Of a stretch of 64,000 bases of DNA, positions 41,943 through 50,765 are shown piece by piece. The stretch's first letter is position 1. Each line of letters starts with the position of its first letter. The DNA comes from Janibacter sp. HTCC2649 (GTDB lineage Bacteria > Actinomycetota > Actinomycetes > Actinomycetales > Dermatophilaceae), in assembly GCF_000152705.1 (NCBI RefSeq), contig NZ_CH672413.1, forward strand, positions 3,042,139-3,106,138. Direction: 5' to 3'. The position numbers and the translations under genes are program-made. The notes beneath the pieces are model-generated. The model saw only the letters and a program-made list of their open reading frames with translations. It did not search any database and was not told where the DNA came from.

Positions 41943-43421
41943 ATGGCAGTTGAGAGACGCACCGTACTCAAGGGTGCGGCGGCCGCCGCGGGTGCCACCG
42001 CGCTCGCCGGCCCGTTCGCAGGACTCGTGGCCGGACCGGCCGGAGCCGCGCCCGTCGGCGCGCTCGGCGGACCAGCGTTCCGCGGACTGCGCCCCATCCC
42101 CGACGAACGTGACGGCAAGGTGAGACTCCACCTTCCCGAGGGGTTCAGCTACCGCTCGTTCCACGACACCGAAACTCCGATCACCCTCGACGACGGCACC
42201 GTGCTGCCCGGCCGCCACGACGGCATGGCCGCCTTCGCCGGACCCGATGGCAACGTCACGCTCATCCGCAACCACGAGGTTGCCGGCACAGGCGCCGCGT
42301 TCGGTCCCCAGGGGGCGTGGACCTACGACCCCGGTGCCAAGGGTGGCTGCACCCACATCGACGTCAGCGACGACGGCCAGGTCGCGAACGCCTTCACCGC
42401 CATCAACGGCACGGCCAACAACTGCTCCGGTGGGCCGATGCCGTGGGGTGCCTGGGTGACGTGCGAGGAGACCGTCAACGGGCCCGACGTCGGACCGGAC
42501 TTCACGGGTGCCCCCAACACCGGGTTCACCAAGAAGCACGGCTACGTCTTCGAGGTCCCCGTCGACGGCAGGGCGACGGCCATGCCGATCACGCAGGCCG
42601 GTCGCTTCCCCCACGAGGCCGTGTCGTTCGACCCGCGCGAGGGTCGGCTCTATCTCACGGAGGACAACTTCGCCTTCCCGTCGGGCTTCTACCGCTACAC
42701 GCCGGCGACCAACCCCATGGAGTCCGGCCACCTCGACAACGACGGCACCCTCCAGATGCTCGCGATCAAGGGCCAGCCGAACGCCCACCTCGAAGGTCAC
42801 CAGAACAAGGGCGTCGTCTACGACGTCGAATGGGTCGACATCGCCGACCCTGACCCGACGTTCGCGCCGGGGCCGGGTGGCGCCCTGCCCAGCAACGACT
42901 CGTGCCTTCAGGCGGTCGGCAACCAGGGCCGGGCTCTCGGTGCAGCTGGCTTCTCTCGCCTCGAGGGCCAGATCTTCGACAACGGCGTCGTCTACTTCAC
43001 CTCCACCCAGGCCGGCGGCGCACAGGAGACCGGCGACGAGCTGATCAACGGTTATGGCAACGGTTTTGGGCAGGTCTGGGCCTACGACACCCGCTCCCAG
43101 AAGCTCCGCCTCGTCTACCAGTCACCGGGCAAACAGACCTTCGACTTCCCCGACAACATCACCGTCAGCAACCGCGGCACGCTCGTCGTCTGCGAGGACA
43201 GCAACCAGGACAACTACGTCCGCGGTCTCAGCCGTGGCGGCCAGCTCTGGGACATCGCCCTCAACCGCGCCGAGTCCGCCCGCACCGGATTGCCGCGCTA
43301 CGACGACGAGTTCGCCGGCTCGACGTTCAGCCCCGACGGCCAGACGCTCTTCGTCAACATCCAGGCGAGCGCGGGCATGACCTTCGCCATCTGGGGCCCG
43401 TGGGAGCGCATCGGCGTCTGA
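41943..43421 (+). CDS. PhoX-type alkaline phosphatase (DUF839)
   Basis: A 492-residue exported protein. The N-terminal RRTVLKGAAAAAGATALAGP is a twin-arginine signal. The mature chain is a beta propeller of the PhoX/DUF839 family, with RNHEV, PMPWGAWVTCEETVNG, RFPHEAVSFDP, YLTEDN and VVCEDSNQDN among its repeated segments, several of which hold glutamates that bind iron and calcium in known PhoX enzymes. It would release phosphate from phosphomonoesters outside the cell. Start at ATG 41943, after AAGGAG. A strong octamer hairpin follows the gene. Confidence 0.9.
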   Translation: MAVERRTVLKGAAAAAGATALAGPFAGLVAGPAGAAPVGALGGPAFRGLRPIPDERDGKVRLHLPEGFSYRSFHDTETPITLDDGTVLPGRHDGMAAFAGPDGNVTLIRNHEVAGTGAAFGPQGAWTYDPGAKGGCTHIDVSDDGQVANAFTAINGTANNCSGGPMPWGAWVTCEETVNGPDVGPDFTGAPNTGFTKKHGYVFEVPVDGRATAMPITQAGRFPHEAVSFDPREGRLYLTEDNFAFPSGFYRYTPATNPMESGHLDNDGTLQMLAIKGQPNAHLEGHQNKGVVYDVEWVDIADPDPTFAPGPGGALPSNDSCLQAVGNQGRALGAAGFSRLEGQIFDNGVVYFTSTQAGGAQETGDELINGYGNGFGQVWAYDTRSQKLRLVYQSPGKQTFDFPDNITVSNRGTLVVCEDSNQDNYVRGLSRGGQLWDIALNRAESARTGLPRYDDEFAGSTFSPDGQTLFVNIQASAGMTFAIWGPWERIGV

Positions 43422-43452
43422 CGCTGTTTGTCCTGTCCCACAACGGAACTCG

Positions 43453-43486
43453 GCGTATGCCGGTCAGTCAGCTGACCGGCATACGC
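43453..43486. terminator. Perfect 15-bp hairpin built from two inverted GTATGCCG copies
   Basis: Arms at 43453-43467 and 43472-43486 pair perfectly around the four-base loop TCAG. Each arm contains the octamer GTATGCCG (43455-43462) or its complement (43477-43484). A T-rich stretch follows on the + strand. It lies after the PhoX stop and should terminate that transcript. Confidence 0.8.
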
Positions 43487-43542
43487 TGGCTTTGTCTGTC
43501 TCAACAGGCGCGGGAGGCGACGGTTCACTACGCTCCTGCCCC

Positions 43543-43914
43543 ATGAGAGCTATGAAGATCCTGGTGGGGGCCGCGGCGATGACCGCGTCCATGATTCTGG
43601 TGGCGCCTTCTGCGATGGCAGGTGACATGTTCGGATACTCGGGCTTGGGGGCGACCACGGGGCGGTATGACGACTCGACCGACACGGTCACCGCGTGTGG
43701 AAATGACTACCACGGCGGGTACGCCCAGTTGAAGGTTCAGCAGGCGGACGGCTCCTGGGCTGAGAAGGCGCCCGTCAGGACCGGTGCACGGACGTGCTAC
43801 TCCGAGCGACGCGACGTGCAGCGCGAGAACGCGATGCTCAAGCTCGTGATCTGTCAGCTCGGCGACTGGGGTCAGACCCAGTACTGCGAGACGAAGACCT
43901 TCTCGGGCGCCTGA
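43543..43914 (+). CDS. Small secreted protein of unknown function
   Basis: A 123-residue protein with a signal peptide: MRAMKILVGAAAMTASMILVAPSAMAGD, cleaved probably after SAMA. The mature part has four cysteines (VTACGND, ARTCYSE, VICQLG, QYCETKTF) in a pattern compatible with two disulfides. No family is recognised. It is flanked on both sides by hairpins made of inverted GTATGCCG copies, so it is probably transcribed alone. No promoter could be assigned. Confidence 0.75.
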   Translation: MRAMKILVGAAAMTASMILVAPSAMAGDMFGYSGLGATTGRYDDSTDTVTACGNDYHGGYAQLKVQQADGSWAEKAPVRTGARTCYSERRDVQRENAMLKLVICQLGDWGQTQYCETKTFSGA

Positions 43915-43933
43915 GTCCAGACCACACCACAGC

Positions 43934-43971
43934 GCGCGTATGCCGGTCAGCTGGCTTCCCGGCATACGCGC
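43934..43971. terminator. Perfect 13-bp hairpin built from two inverted GTATGCCG copies
   Basis: Arms at 43934-43946 and 43959-43971 are perfectly complementary with a 12-nt loop. The octamers are at 43938-43945 and 43960-43967. It follows the small secreted protein gene, with TTTGCG downstream, and should act as its terminator. Confidence 0.78.
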
Positions 43972-44004
43972 GCCTTTGCGTTGTCGTCGTGTCACGCTGA
44001 CTGC

Positions 44005-44472
44005 ATGGCCACCCTGAAGCTGTCGCAGTCCCGTGCCGTCCCCGTCCCGGTCGAGGAGGCGTTCGACCGCGTCCTGCCGTACCCGCTGCCCGAGATCTTC
44101 CGGCGCCGCAGTGTGGCGATCCCTCCGATCAAGGAGGTTCGCGACCAGGTGGGGGAGTGGGGTTCCGTCGGCCAGACGCGGACGATCGTGACCACCGACG
44201 GCGGGACTCTGCGTGAGACGTTGACGTCGCTGGACCGGCCCGGGTCGTTCGGCTACACGATCTCGCCGCTGTCCGGACCGATGAAGCCGCTCATCGCGAG
44301 TGCCATCGGTCGGTGGTCGTTCGATTCGGCGGGGACGGGCACGCGGATCACGTGGGCGTGGGACATCACACCGACGACGGCGGGGCGGCTGCTCATGCCG
44401 GCGTTCGGCGCGATGTGGAACAGCTATGCGCGCAAGGCCCTCGAAGAGGTTGAAGCCATCCTCCTGAAGTGA
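44005..44472 (+). CDS. SRPBCC-family polyketide cyclase-like protein
   Basis: A 155-residue START/Bet v1-like domain. It begins with the usual strand and helix AVPVPVEEAFDRVLPYPLPEIF, then has the strands GQTRTIVTTDGGTLRETL and GTRITWAWDITP, and ends in the long helix MWNSYARKALEEVEAILLK. Such domains bind lipids or aromatic ligands in a deep cavity. Nothing identifies the ligand here. It starts 33 bases after a terminator hairpin, and the DUF695 gene follows 27 bases after its stop. Confidence 0.82.
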   Translation: MATLKLSQSRAVPVPVEEAFDRVLPYPLPEIFRRRSVAIPPIKEVRDQVGEWGSVGQTRTIVTTDGGTLRETLTSLDRPGSFGYTISPLSGPMKPLIASAIGRWSFDSAGTGTRITWAWDITPTTAGRLLMPAFGAMWNSYARKALEEVEAILLK

Positions 44473-44499
44473 GCCGAGTCGGGTGCGAGGATCTGCGGC

Positions 44500-45543
44500 A
44501 TGGGGATCTTCCGTCGCAAGGCGCAGCCCGGCCCGGGTGTGGTGCAGCAGCAGGGCATCGACGAGTTCTGGGCATGGTGGACGGCTGAAGGTGCCGGGCG
44601 CACTGCCCAGGGCATCGCCGACCGCGACCCGTCGCCCATGGTCGAACCCATCTCGGCGCGGGTGAAGGCGATCGACCCCGGGCTGGCGTGGGAGCTCGGG
44701 CCTGGTCGGGATGCCGCGCACATGCTCGTGGTCTCGCCCGAGGGCAACCCGGACATTCGTGCGGCGGCTCGCCGGTGGCTGCGGAGCGCGCCTCCTGCTG
44801 ACGCGACGTGGGAGTACGCCGACAGTCGGCAGCGTGGCTCCTGCGACGGGTCCCTCGAGATCGGCCCGCACCGAATTGGGTTCTCCGAAGTGGTGATTGG
44901 TGCACGGCGCGAGGGCGCGCACCTCGACGTGACCGTCCACCACCCGAGCTTTCGTGACCTGCCTGAGGACGTGCGCCAGCAGGTCACCTGGCTCGCTCTT
45001 GACGAAGCCGTGGGCGAGAACGACGTCGAGACCTGGCTCGGCCAGATCGCTCCCGCGGTGGAGGCGCCGCTTGATGGCTTCCCGCTGGTGCACCTCGCTG
45101 CGGTCGTCGACGGGCTGGCTACCGAGCATCGTGACGACGATGGCGAACCGACGTGGGTCCTCATGGAGGGCGAGCGGCCCTCTGGGAGGGTCATCGCCAT
45201 GGCCCAGGTGCCACTGCGCGCGACCAGCGCGCCCGAGCTCGACCAACACGTGACGGTGTCGGTGGCCTACACGGATCGCACCGATGAAGGGCTGCCCGGC
45301 GACGGGTCACTGTCGGCCCTGCGAGCATTCGAGGACCACGTCGCCGAGCGGCTCGGTGGGGCTGGGCGCATCGTCGCCCACGAGACGGGTGCTGGCGTGC
45401 GGACGCTGCACTTCTACGTCGACTCGACCGGGCCTGGGGCGTCGGTGGTGCGCGCGGCCGTGGCCGGTTGGGACCAAGGCAGGTGCGAGGTCACGGACCA
45501 GCCCGACCCCGCCTGGAACGGCGTCGCCCACTTGCGCAGTTAG
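44500..45543 (+). CDS. DUF695-containing protein
   Basis: A 347-residue protein, cytosolic by composition. The first two thirds contain FWAWWTAEGAGRTAQGIADRD, WELGPGRDAAHMLVVSPEGN and a middle domain with WLALDEAVGENDVETWLG. The C-terminal ~110 residues match the DUF695 type (LSALRAFEDHVAERLGG, VRTLHFYVDSTGP). Function unknown; related proteins occur widely in actinomycetes. It starts 27 bases after the SRPBCC stop and may share its transcript. Confidence 0.78.
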   Translation: MGIFRRKAQPGPGVVQQQGIDEFWAWWTAEGAGRTAQGIADRDPSPMVEPISARVKAIDPGLAWELGPGRDAAHMLVVSPEGNPDIRAAARRWLRSAPPADATWEYADSRQRGSCDGSLEIGPHRIGFSEVVIGARREGAHLDVTVHHPSFRDLPEDVRQQVTWLALDEAVGENDVETWLGQIAPAVEAPLDGFPLVHLAAVVDGLATEHRDDDGEPTWVLMEGERPSGRVIAMAQVPLRATSAPELDQHVTVSVAYTDRTDEGLPGDGSLSALRAFEDHVAERLGGAGRIVAHETGAGVRTLHFYVDSTGPGASVVRAAVAGWDQGRCEVTDQPDPAWNGVAHLRS

Positions 45544-45571
45544 GTCGCGGCGCTCGGGCGAAGTCCCGTTG

Positions 45572-45637
45572 AAGTCGAGATAGACCGACACGCGGGGCCG
45601 AGGACGGTGCGTGCGGCGTGTTGCTGTATCTCGACTT
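45572..45637. terminator. Inverted repeat after the DUF695 gene
   Basis: Arms AAGTCGAGATA (45572-45582) and TATCTCGACTT (45627-45637) pair perfectly over 11 bp around a 44-nt loop rich in G+C. It stands 29 bases after the stop. The long loop makes it a weak terminator candidate; it could also be an operator-like dyad for the following gene. Confidence 0.4.
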
Positions 45638-45755
45638 GTGAATCGGGGGAGATCTCGCAAATTGGCCGCCTGGTGATGTCGAGAATGGCCTGGTGGTTCC
45701 GTCTCTGGTGCATGAGCGGCCGACTCGGGCCGCGCGACCAGAGGGAGGACGCAGC

Positions 45756-46256
45756 ATGGACACCCAGGAGATCACCGAGATTCTCAACCGGCCGTACAGC
45801 CAGGAGTTGTTGGCTCGCGACTTGACCCGGCTGGCCTATGTGGCCAAGGACGGCACGCCCCGCACCATCCCCATCGCGTTCGCGTGGCACGGCTCGACGG
45901 TCGTCATGTGCACCACGAAGAACGCGCCCAAGATTCACGCCCTGCGCGCCAACCCGATGGTGGCGCTGACCATCGACACCGAGGTGCACCCGCCCAAGAT
46001 CCTGCTCATCCGCGGTCGGGCGGAACTCGACTTCACCGACGGCATCCCCGACGAGTATCTCGAGGCGAACAGCACCTACGAGATGAGTGCCGATCAGCGC
46101 GTGGAGTGGGAGAAGGAGATTCGGTCGCTCTACGTCGACGGCATGGTCCGGATCGTCGTGACCCCTACATGGGCGAAGCTCATCGACTTCGAGACGACGA
46201 TCCCGAGCGCTGTGGAGGAACTCGTCCAACAGCGCGAAGCTCGCCAACGCGCCTGA
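45756..46256 (+). CDS. Pyridoxamine 5'-phosphate oxidase-like flavin protein
   Basis: A 166-residue split-barrel protein. The stretch LAYVAKDGTPRTIPIAFAWHGSTVVMCTTKNAPKIHALRANPMVALTIDTE is typical of F420- or FMN-binding PNPOx-fold proteins in actinomycetes. A strong AGGGAGGA stands six bases before the ATG. It probably reduces or binds a small molecule with a flavin-type cofactor; the substrate is unknown. Confidence 0.85.
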   Translation: MDTQEITEILNRPYSQELLARDLTRLAYVAKDGTPRTIPIAFAWHGSTVVMCTTKNAPKIHALRANPMVALTIDTEVHPPKILLIRGRAELDFTDGIPDEYLEANSTYEMSADQRVEWEKEIRSLYVDGMVRIVVTPTWAKLIDFETTIPSAVEELVQQREARQRA

Positions 46257-46395
46257 GCCGCTCCTGCTCATGGCCCGAAATCTGGTGGCGCGGTGTCAGT
46301 GCTCGGGTGGAGGCTGGACCCCAACGTCGAGCCAACGGCCGCGCCCAACCCGGGGCCTTGACCTCAAGCCGACGTGAGGTATGAGGATTCGAACC

Positions 46396-47721
46396 ATGGC
46401 GCGCCCGGACAGCGACACCACCAGCAACACCAGCCCGCCCGCGTCGGCAGAGCCGACCGAGCGGAAGCTGCCGCGCGCCCTCACCCCCTTCCGCGGGGCG
46501 GCATACCGGCGTCTTGCCGTTGCTTTGGTCTTTTCGACCTTCGCCACCGGTGTGTGGGCCATCGCCCAGGTCTGGGAGGTCGTCCGCATCGGCGGAGGTG
46601 CGTCGCAGCTGAGTGTCGTCGCCACGGCGGCGGCGCTCGGCGTGATCATCCCCGCGCTGCTCGCCGGTGTCGTCGCCGACCGCGTGCCGCAGAAGCGCAT
46701 CCTGCTCGTCGTGGCCGGCGTTGAGCTCCTCTGCATGGCGCTGGTGGCGACGCTCTCGCTCCTCGACATCACCCAGCTGTGGATGCTCGCGACGGTGGCC
46801 TTCGTCAACGGGATGGCGATGGCGTTCTACTACCCGGCCTACACCGCGTGGCTGCCCGCTCTCGTCGAACCGCAGGACCTCATGGCGGTCAACGGCTTCG
46901 AGGGCATGGTGCGGCCGACGATCGGTCAGGCCATCGGACCAGCCGTGGCTGGTGCCGCGATCGCCGCTGCGAACCCCGGCACGGCCATCGTCATCGCCGC
47001 ATGCTCCGTCCTGCTCGGACTCCTCGCCCTCATGTCCGTCCCCGAGACACCGCTGCGTCGCCAGCTCGATGAGGGTCACGCCCAGCACCCCATCGCCTCC
47101 GCCTACAGCGACATGCGTGAGGGCTTCTCCTACATGGTGCGCACCCCGTGGCTGCTCGCGACGCTCCTCTTCGCCAGCCTCATGATCCTCGTGATGATGG
47201 GGCCGTTCGAGGTGCTCGTTCCGTTCCTCATCAAGGACCGTCTCGGCGGTGGCCCGCGTGAACACGCCTGGGTGCTGGCCGCGTTCGGTGTCGGTGGTGC
47301 GATCGGTTCGCTCGCCATGGCGTCGTTGCGGATGCCGCGCCGCTACCTCACCTGGATGAACCTCCTGTGGGGCGTGGGCTCGCTGCCGCTCGCCGTGATC
47401 GGGTATGCCGGCCACATCTGGATCGTCATTGCTGCGGCTTTCGTGTTGGGCATGACCTTCTCCGCGCCGATGGTCATCTGGGGCACCCTGCTGCAGCGAC
47501 GGGTGCCACCGCACCTCATGGGCAGGGTGTCGAGCCTCGACTTCTTCGTCTCGATCTCGCTCATGCCCGTGTCGATGGCGCTCGCGGGCCCGGTGTCCCA
47601 CGCGATCGGGATCCGACCGACGTTCCTCATCGCGGGCATTGTTCCGGGCATCATCGCGGTCATCGCCATTCTCTGCGCCAGACTGCCCGCCGACGAGATC
47701 GCCAACCCCCTCCGCGACTGA
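46396..47721 (+). CDS. MFS transporter (enterobactin exporter-like)
   Basis: A 441-residue membrane protein with about 12 helices and a polar N-terminal tail rich in Ser/Thr. The first-half loop GVVADRVPQKRILLVV is MFS motif A, and AMAFYYPAYTAWLPALVEPQDLMAVNGFEG lies at the helix 4/5 region, as in the EntS-like (PF05977) group. It should be an exporter driven by proton motive force. The ATG at 46396 has GAGG at proper spacing; the ATG at 46381 does not. Promoter lies in the 139-bp gap before it. Confidence 0.9.
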   Translation: MARPDSDTTSNTSPPASAEPTERKLPRALTPFRGAAYRRLAVALVFSTFATGVWAIAQVWEVVRIGGGASQLSVVATAAALGVIIPALLAGVVADRVPQKRILLVVAGVELLCMALVATLSLLDITQLWMLATVAFVNGMAMAFYYPAYTAWLPALVEPQDLMAVNGFEGMVRPTIGQAIGPAVAGAAIAAANPGTAIVIAACSVLLGLLALMSVPETPLRRQLDEGHAQHPIASAYSDMREGFSYMVRTPWLLATLLFASLMILVMMGPFEVLVPFLIKDRLGGGPREHAWVLAAFGVGGAIGSLAMASLRMPRRYLTWMNLLWGVGSLPLAVIGYAGHIWIVIAAAFVLGMTFSAPMVIWGTLLQRRVPPHLMGRVSSLDFFVSISLMPVSMALAGPVSHAIGIRPTFLIAGIVPGIIAVIAILCARLPADEIANPLRD

Positions 47722-47827
47722 CCTGGATTGCCCGGGGTCTAAACCTGCAGGTCAGGGACATGCGGCGTACCGTGCAAAGGAGTGCCCGGCCACCGTCAGG
47801 CGCTCCGTTTCACCCGAGGGAGTACGG

Positions 47828-49315
47828 ATGTCGACAGCTGACGTCGCCGAGAACAAGCTCGAAGAGAAGCCCACCCGGAGCATGATTCCGGCGCGAATGC
47901 ATGACATGCCATGGACGAAGTTCCATTGGATGGTCATCTTCGGACTGGGCACCGCCTGGATCCTTGACGGGCTCGAGGTCCAGATCGTCGCAGCGGGTGG
48001 ATTCGAGAAATCTCTCTCGATGAGCACCGCCCAGATCGGGTTGGCCGGTTCGGTCTATCTCGTCGGACAGGTCGTCGGAGCACTGTTCTTCGGTCGCCTC
48101 ACCGACTCGCTGGGGCGCAAGAAGCTCTTCACGATGACCCTGGCGCTCTATCTCGTCGCGTCCGGACTGGCGGCGTTCTCTCCGAACATGTTCGTCTTCC
48201 TCGCGCTGCGTTTCGTCGCGGGCATGGGCATCGGTGGTGAGTACTCCGCGGTGAACTCGGCCGTCGACGAACTCATCCCCGGGCGCTTCCGTGGACGAGT
48301 CGACCTGGCCATCAACGGCACGTACTGGTTCGGCGCCGGCATCGGTGCCTTCGCCAGCCTCTTCCTGCTCGACACCGACCGCTTCGGCGAGAACGTCGGC
48401 TGGCGTCTGGCCTTCCTCATCGGCCCCATCCTGGGTCTCGCGATCATCTACCTGCGCCGCCACATCCCCGAGAGCCCGCGCTGGATGGTCACCCACGGCA
48501 AGGGTGACGAGGCCGAGCGCATCGTCTCCGGCATCGAGGCAGAGGTCGTCGCTGCGGGCAAGAAGCTGCCCAAGCTCGACGAGGAGAAGGACGGCATGTG
48601 GGTCAAGCCGCGCGAGGGCCTCACGCCCAAGCAGCTCGCCTACGTCTTCTTCAAGCTCTACCCCAAGCGGACCGTGCTCGGCGCGACGCTGATGATCACG
48701 CAGTCGTTCCTCTACAACGCGATCTTCTTCACGTACTCGCTCGTGCTGCAGAACTTCTACGACAAGACGGCGTCCAGTGCAGCCGTCTACTTCTTCCCGT
48801 TCGCCATCGGGAACCTGCTCGGGCCACTGCTCCTCGGTCCGCTCTTCGACACCGTCGGTCGGCGCAAGATGATCGGCGGCTGCTACGCCTTCGCGGCGAT
48901 CGTCCTGGCGATCTCGGCCTTCCTCTTCAACGCCGGCACCCTGTCGGCGGGAACCCACACGGCCTTCTGGTGCGTCGCGTTCTTCTTCGCGTCGGCGGGT
49001 GCGTCGGCCGGCTATCTCACCGTGTCCGAGATCTTCCCGCAGGAGGCGCGAGGTCAGGCGATCTCCTACTTCTTCGCCATCGCCCAGGTCTTCGGCGCTC
49101 TCGGCCCGGTCTTCTACGGCTGGCTCATCGGTGAGGGCGAGGACCGCACCCCGATGTTCTGGGGCTACCTCATCGCCTCCGGCATCATGCTCATCGGTGC
49201 AGCCGTTGCAGCCATCTGGGGTGTCGACGCCGAGGGCAAGTCGCTCGAGGAGATCGCACCTCCGCTGAGCAGCTATGACAAGGACGGCAACGAGACCGTC
49301 CACCTTCCGGTCTGA
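47828..49315 (+). CDS. MFS transporter, sugar-porter-like
   Basis: A 495-residue transporter with 12 helices. MFS motif A appears twice, as GRLTDSLGRKKLF and PLFDTVGRRKMI. The stretch RFVAGMGIGGEYSAVNSAVDELIPGRFRGRVD is the helix 4/5 signature of the sugar/metabolite:H+ symporter (SP/AAHS) group, and RRHIPESPRWMVTHGKGDEAERI lies in the central loop. An acidic/basic insert of about 60 residues is present there. The substrate could be a sugar, an aromatic acid or a carboxylate. The universal stress protein gene begins 11 bases after its stop. Confidence 0.9.
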   Translation: MSTADVAENKLEEKPTRSMIPARMHDMPWTKFHWMVIFGLGTAWILDGLEVQIVAAGGFEKSLSMSTAQIGLAGSVYLVGQVVGALFFGRLTDSLGRKKLFTMTLALYLVASGLAAFSPNMFVFLALRFVAGMGIGGEYSAVNSAVDELIPGRFRGRVDLAINGTYWFGAGIGAFASLFLLDTDRFGENVGWRLAFLIGPILGLAIIYLRRHIPESPRWMVTHGKGDEAERIVSGIEAEVVAAGKKLPKLDEEKDGMWVKPREGLTPKQLAYVFFKLYPKRTVLGATLMITQSFLYNAIFFTYSLVLQNFYDKTASSAAVYFFPFAIGNLLGPLLLGPLFDTVGRRKMIGGCYAFAAIVLAISAFLFNAGTLSAGTHTAFWCVAFFFASAGASAGYLTVSEIFPQEARGQAISYFFAIAQVFGALGPVFYGWLIGEGEDRTPMFWGYLIASGIMLIGAAVAAIWGVDAEGKSLEEIAPPLSSYDKDGNETVHLPV

Positions 49316-49325
49316 GGAGGCTGCC

Positions 49326-49886
49326 GTGACTGACGAAGCGCAGGACCCACGTCCCTACACCGTCGTCGTCGGTGTCAGTGCCACGTCGATGTCGCCGACC
49401 GCCCTCACCTGGGCGGCGGCTCAGGCCGCCCAGAACCATGGTCGGCTCATTGCGATCCGTGCCTGGCGACCCTCTGTCCCACCGGGGACGACGTCGGGTG
49501 GGATTGCCGCGCGCGTGACGGACGAGCCCGCCACCGACCGCGCCCAGCAGTTGGCCCTTGACGCCGATGTCGCCGCAGTCCTGGGTGACGACCACACCGC
49601 CGAGGTCCGAGCCGTCCGCGGAGGCAAGCGCAAGGTGCTGCTCGCCGCTGCCGTCGATGCGGACCTGCTCGTGGTCGACGCGCCGCGCTCGTTCACCGGG
49701 GCTCCGCTGTTCGCCCAGCGGCTGGTGGATTCGGCGACGTGCCCCGTGGTGGTCATGCCGCCTCGGGTCTCGCAGGAGCCGCCGAGCCCGATCGAGCGCG
49801 CGAGTCGTGCGGTGGGCCGGGCGGCGGTGAAGTCGGCCGCGCTCGCGGGTCGGCCGGGTTATCGCCCGCCCATGGCTCGCGGCTGA
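49326..49886 (+). CDS. Universal stress protein (UspA-like)
   Basis: A 186-residue single-domain UspA. The N-terminal strand YTVVVGVSATSMSPTALTWAAAQAAQNHGRLIAIRAW and the C-terminal LLVVDAPRSFTGAPLFAQRLVDSATCPVVVMP match the fold. The ATP-binding G-2x-G-9x-G-S/T motif is not complete: the usual GSRG(R/W)G segment reads DAPRSFTG. It may be a non-nucleotide-binding member. A 30-residue basic tail follows. GTG start after GGAGG; coupled to the MFS gene. Confidence 0.82.
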   Translation: MTDEAQDPRPYTVVVGVSATSMSPTALTWAAAQAAQNHGRLIAIRAWRPSVPPGTTSGGIAARVTDEPATDRAQQLALDADVAAVLGDDHTAEVRAVRGGKRKVLLAAAVDADLLVVDAPRSFTGAPLFAQRLVDSATCPVVVMPPRVSQEPPSPIERASRAVGRAAVKSAALAGRPGYRPPMARG

Positions 49887-49899
49887 CGACCAGAATTCC

Positions 49900-49971
49900 A
49901 CTTCGTGCCCCGCACGGACACGATCCGTCGGCCGTAGGCCGCCGATTTCGTGTCCGTGCGGGGCACGAAGT
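49900..49971. terminator. Perfect 24-bp hairpin between convergent genes
   Basis: Arms at 49900-49923 and 49948-49971 are perfectly complementary over 24 bp with a 24-nt loop carrying CGTCGGCCGTAGGCC. The arm starts ACTTCGTGCCCC and continues with ACGGACACGA. It matches the arms and loop of the 18.55-kb hairpin closely, with compensatory changes between arms. It lies between the universal stress protein and IclR genes, which converge. Confidence 0.8.
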
Positions 49972-49985
49972 CGGTCAGTCCGGCC

Positions 49986-50765
49986 TCAGGGTTTGCGCGG
50001 GGCACGCGGCTGCCGGTGCAGTCGCGTGGACAGGTCGTCGGCGGCATGTCCGACGGCGGAGACGAGCTGGTTGAGCTCTGCGTCGTCGACCCGTTCGCTC
50101 GGGAAGGTCACCGCCACCGATGCCACCGGGTGGTCGCTGTGGTCGAGAACGGCCACGGCCACGGACTTCAGTCCGCTCGTGATGTGACCGTCCTCCACGG
50201 CATACCCGCGTTGTCTGACGGCCTGGAGAAGCGAGCGCAACTGGCCCGGCGTCGAGGGGCCATGCCCGTCTCGCTGCACCAAGGCATTGGCATGCGGGAA
50301 GAGTGCGCGGATCTGACCCGCGGGCAGTGACGCCAGGAGGGCGAGGCCGGTCGCGGTGAGGGTTGCGGGCAGTCGGACGCCGACGTCCGAGACGAGGACC
50401 GGACCCTTGGGCGCGCGCTGCTCGATGACATAGAGGACATCGCGCCCGTGCAGCACGGCGAGGTGGGCGTTGTGCCCGGTCGCGTCGACGAGCCTGTCGA
50501 GGGTGCTGCGCGCGATGCGCTGCAGAGGTGCCTGCCGCTGATAGGCAGAACCCAGCTCGTATGCCGCGACGCCCAGTCCGTAGCGCCGCTCACCTTCGAG
50601 GTGCGAGACATAACCGCGATCCCGCAGCACCGAGAGCAGGTGATAGGTGCTGGACCGGGGGAGTCCGAGCTCGCGCGCGATCGTCGCCGCAGGCAGAGGT
50701 TCGCCGCGACGCCCGAGCAGCTCCAGGACGTCGAGCGCATTCTCGGCACCGGGGACGCTGGCCAA
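49986..50765 (-). CDS. IclR-family transcriptional regulator
   Basis: A 259-residue regulator. The winged helix is ALDVLELLGRRGEPLPAATIARELGLPRSSTYHLLSVLRDRGYV; the effector domain contains GHNAHLAVLHGRDVLYVIEQRAPKGPV, RLPATLTATGLALLASL and a late GLKSVAVAVLDHSDHPVASVAVTFPS. The apparent start is TTG 50765, preceded by GAGGGGG and abutting the MarR stop (50766). The two regulators are therefore probably one transcript. The target is not visible; the IclR type often controls catabolic genes. Confidence 0.85.
   Translation of the reverse strand: MASVPGAENALDVLELLGRRGEPLPAATIARELGLPRSSTYHLLSVLRDRGYVSHLEGERRYGLGVAAYELGSAYQRQAPLQRIARSTLDRLVDATGHNAHLAVLHGRDVLYVIEQRAPKGPVLVSDVGVRLPATLTATGLALLASLPAGQIRALFPHANALVQRDGHGPSTPGQLRSLLQAVRQRGYAVEDGHITSGLKSVAVAVLDHSDHPVASVAVTFPSERVDDAELNQLVSAVGHAADDLSTRLHRQPRAPRKP

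Noticed and set aside
15899-49971. The long hairpins as insertion-sequence ends
   Set aside because: No transposase frame and no target-site duplication were found near any of them; position between convergent stops favours terminator function.
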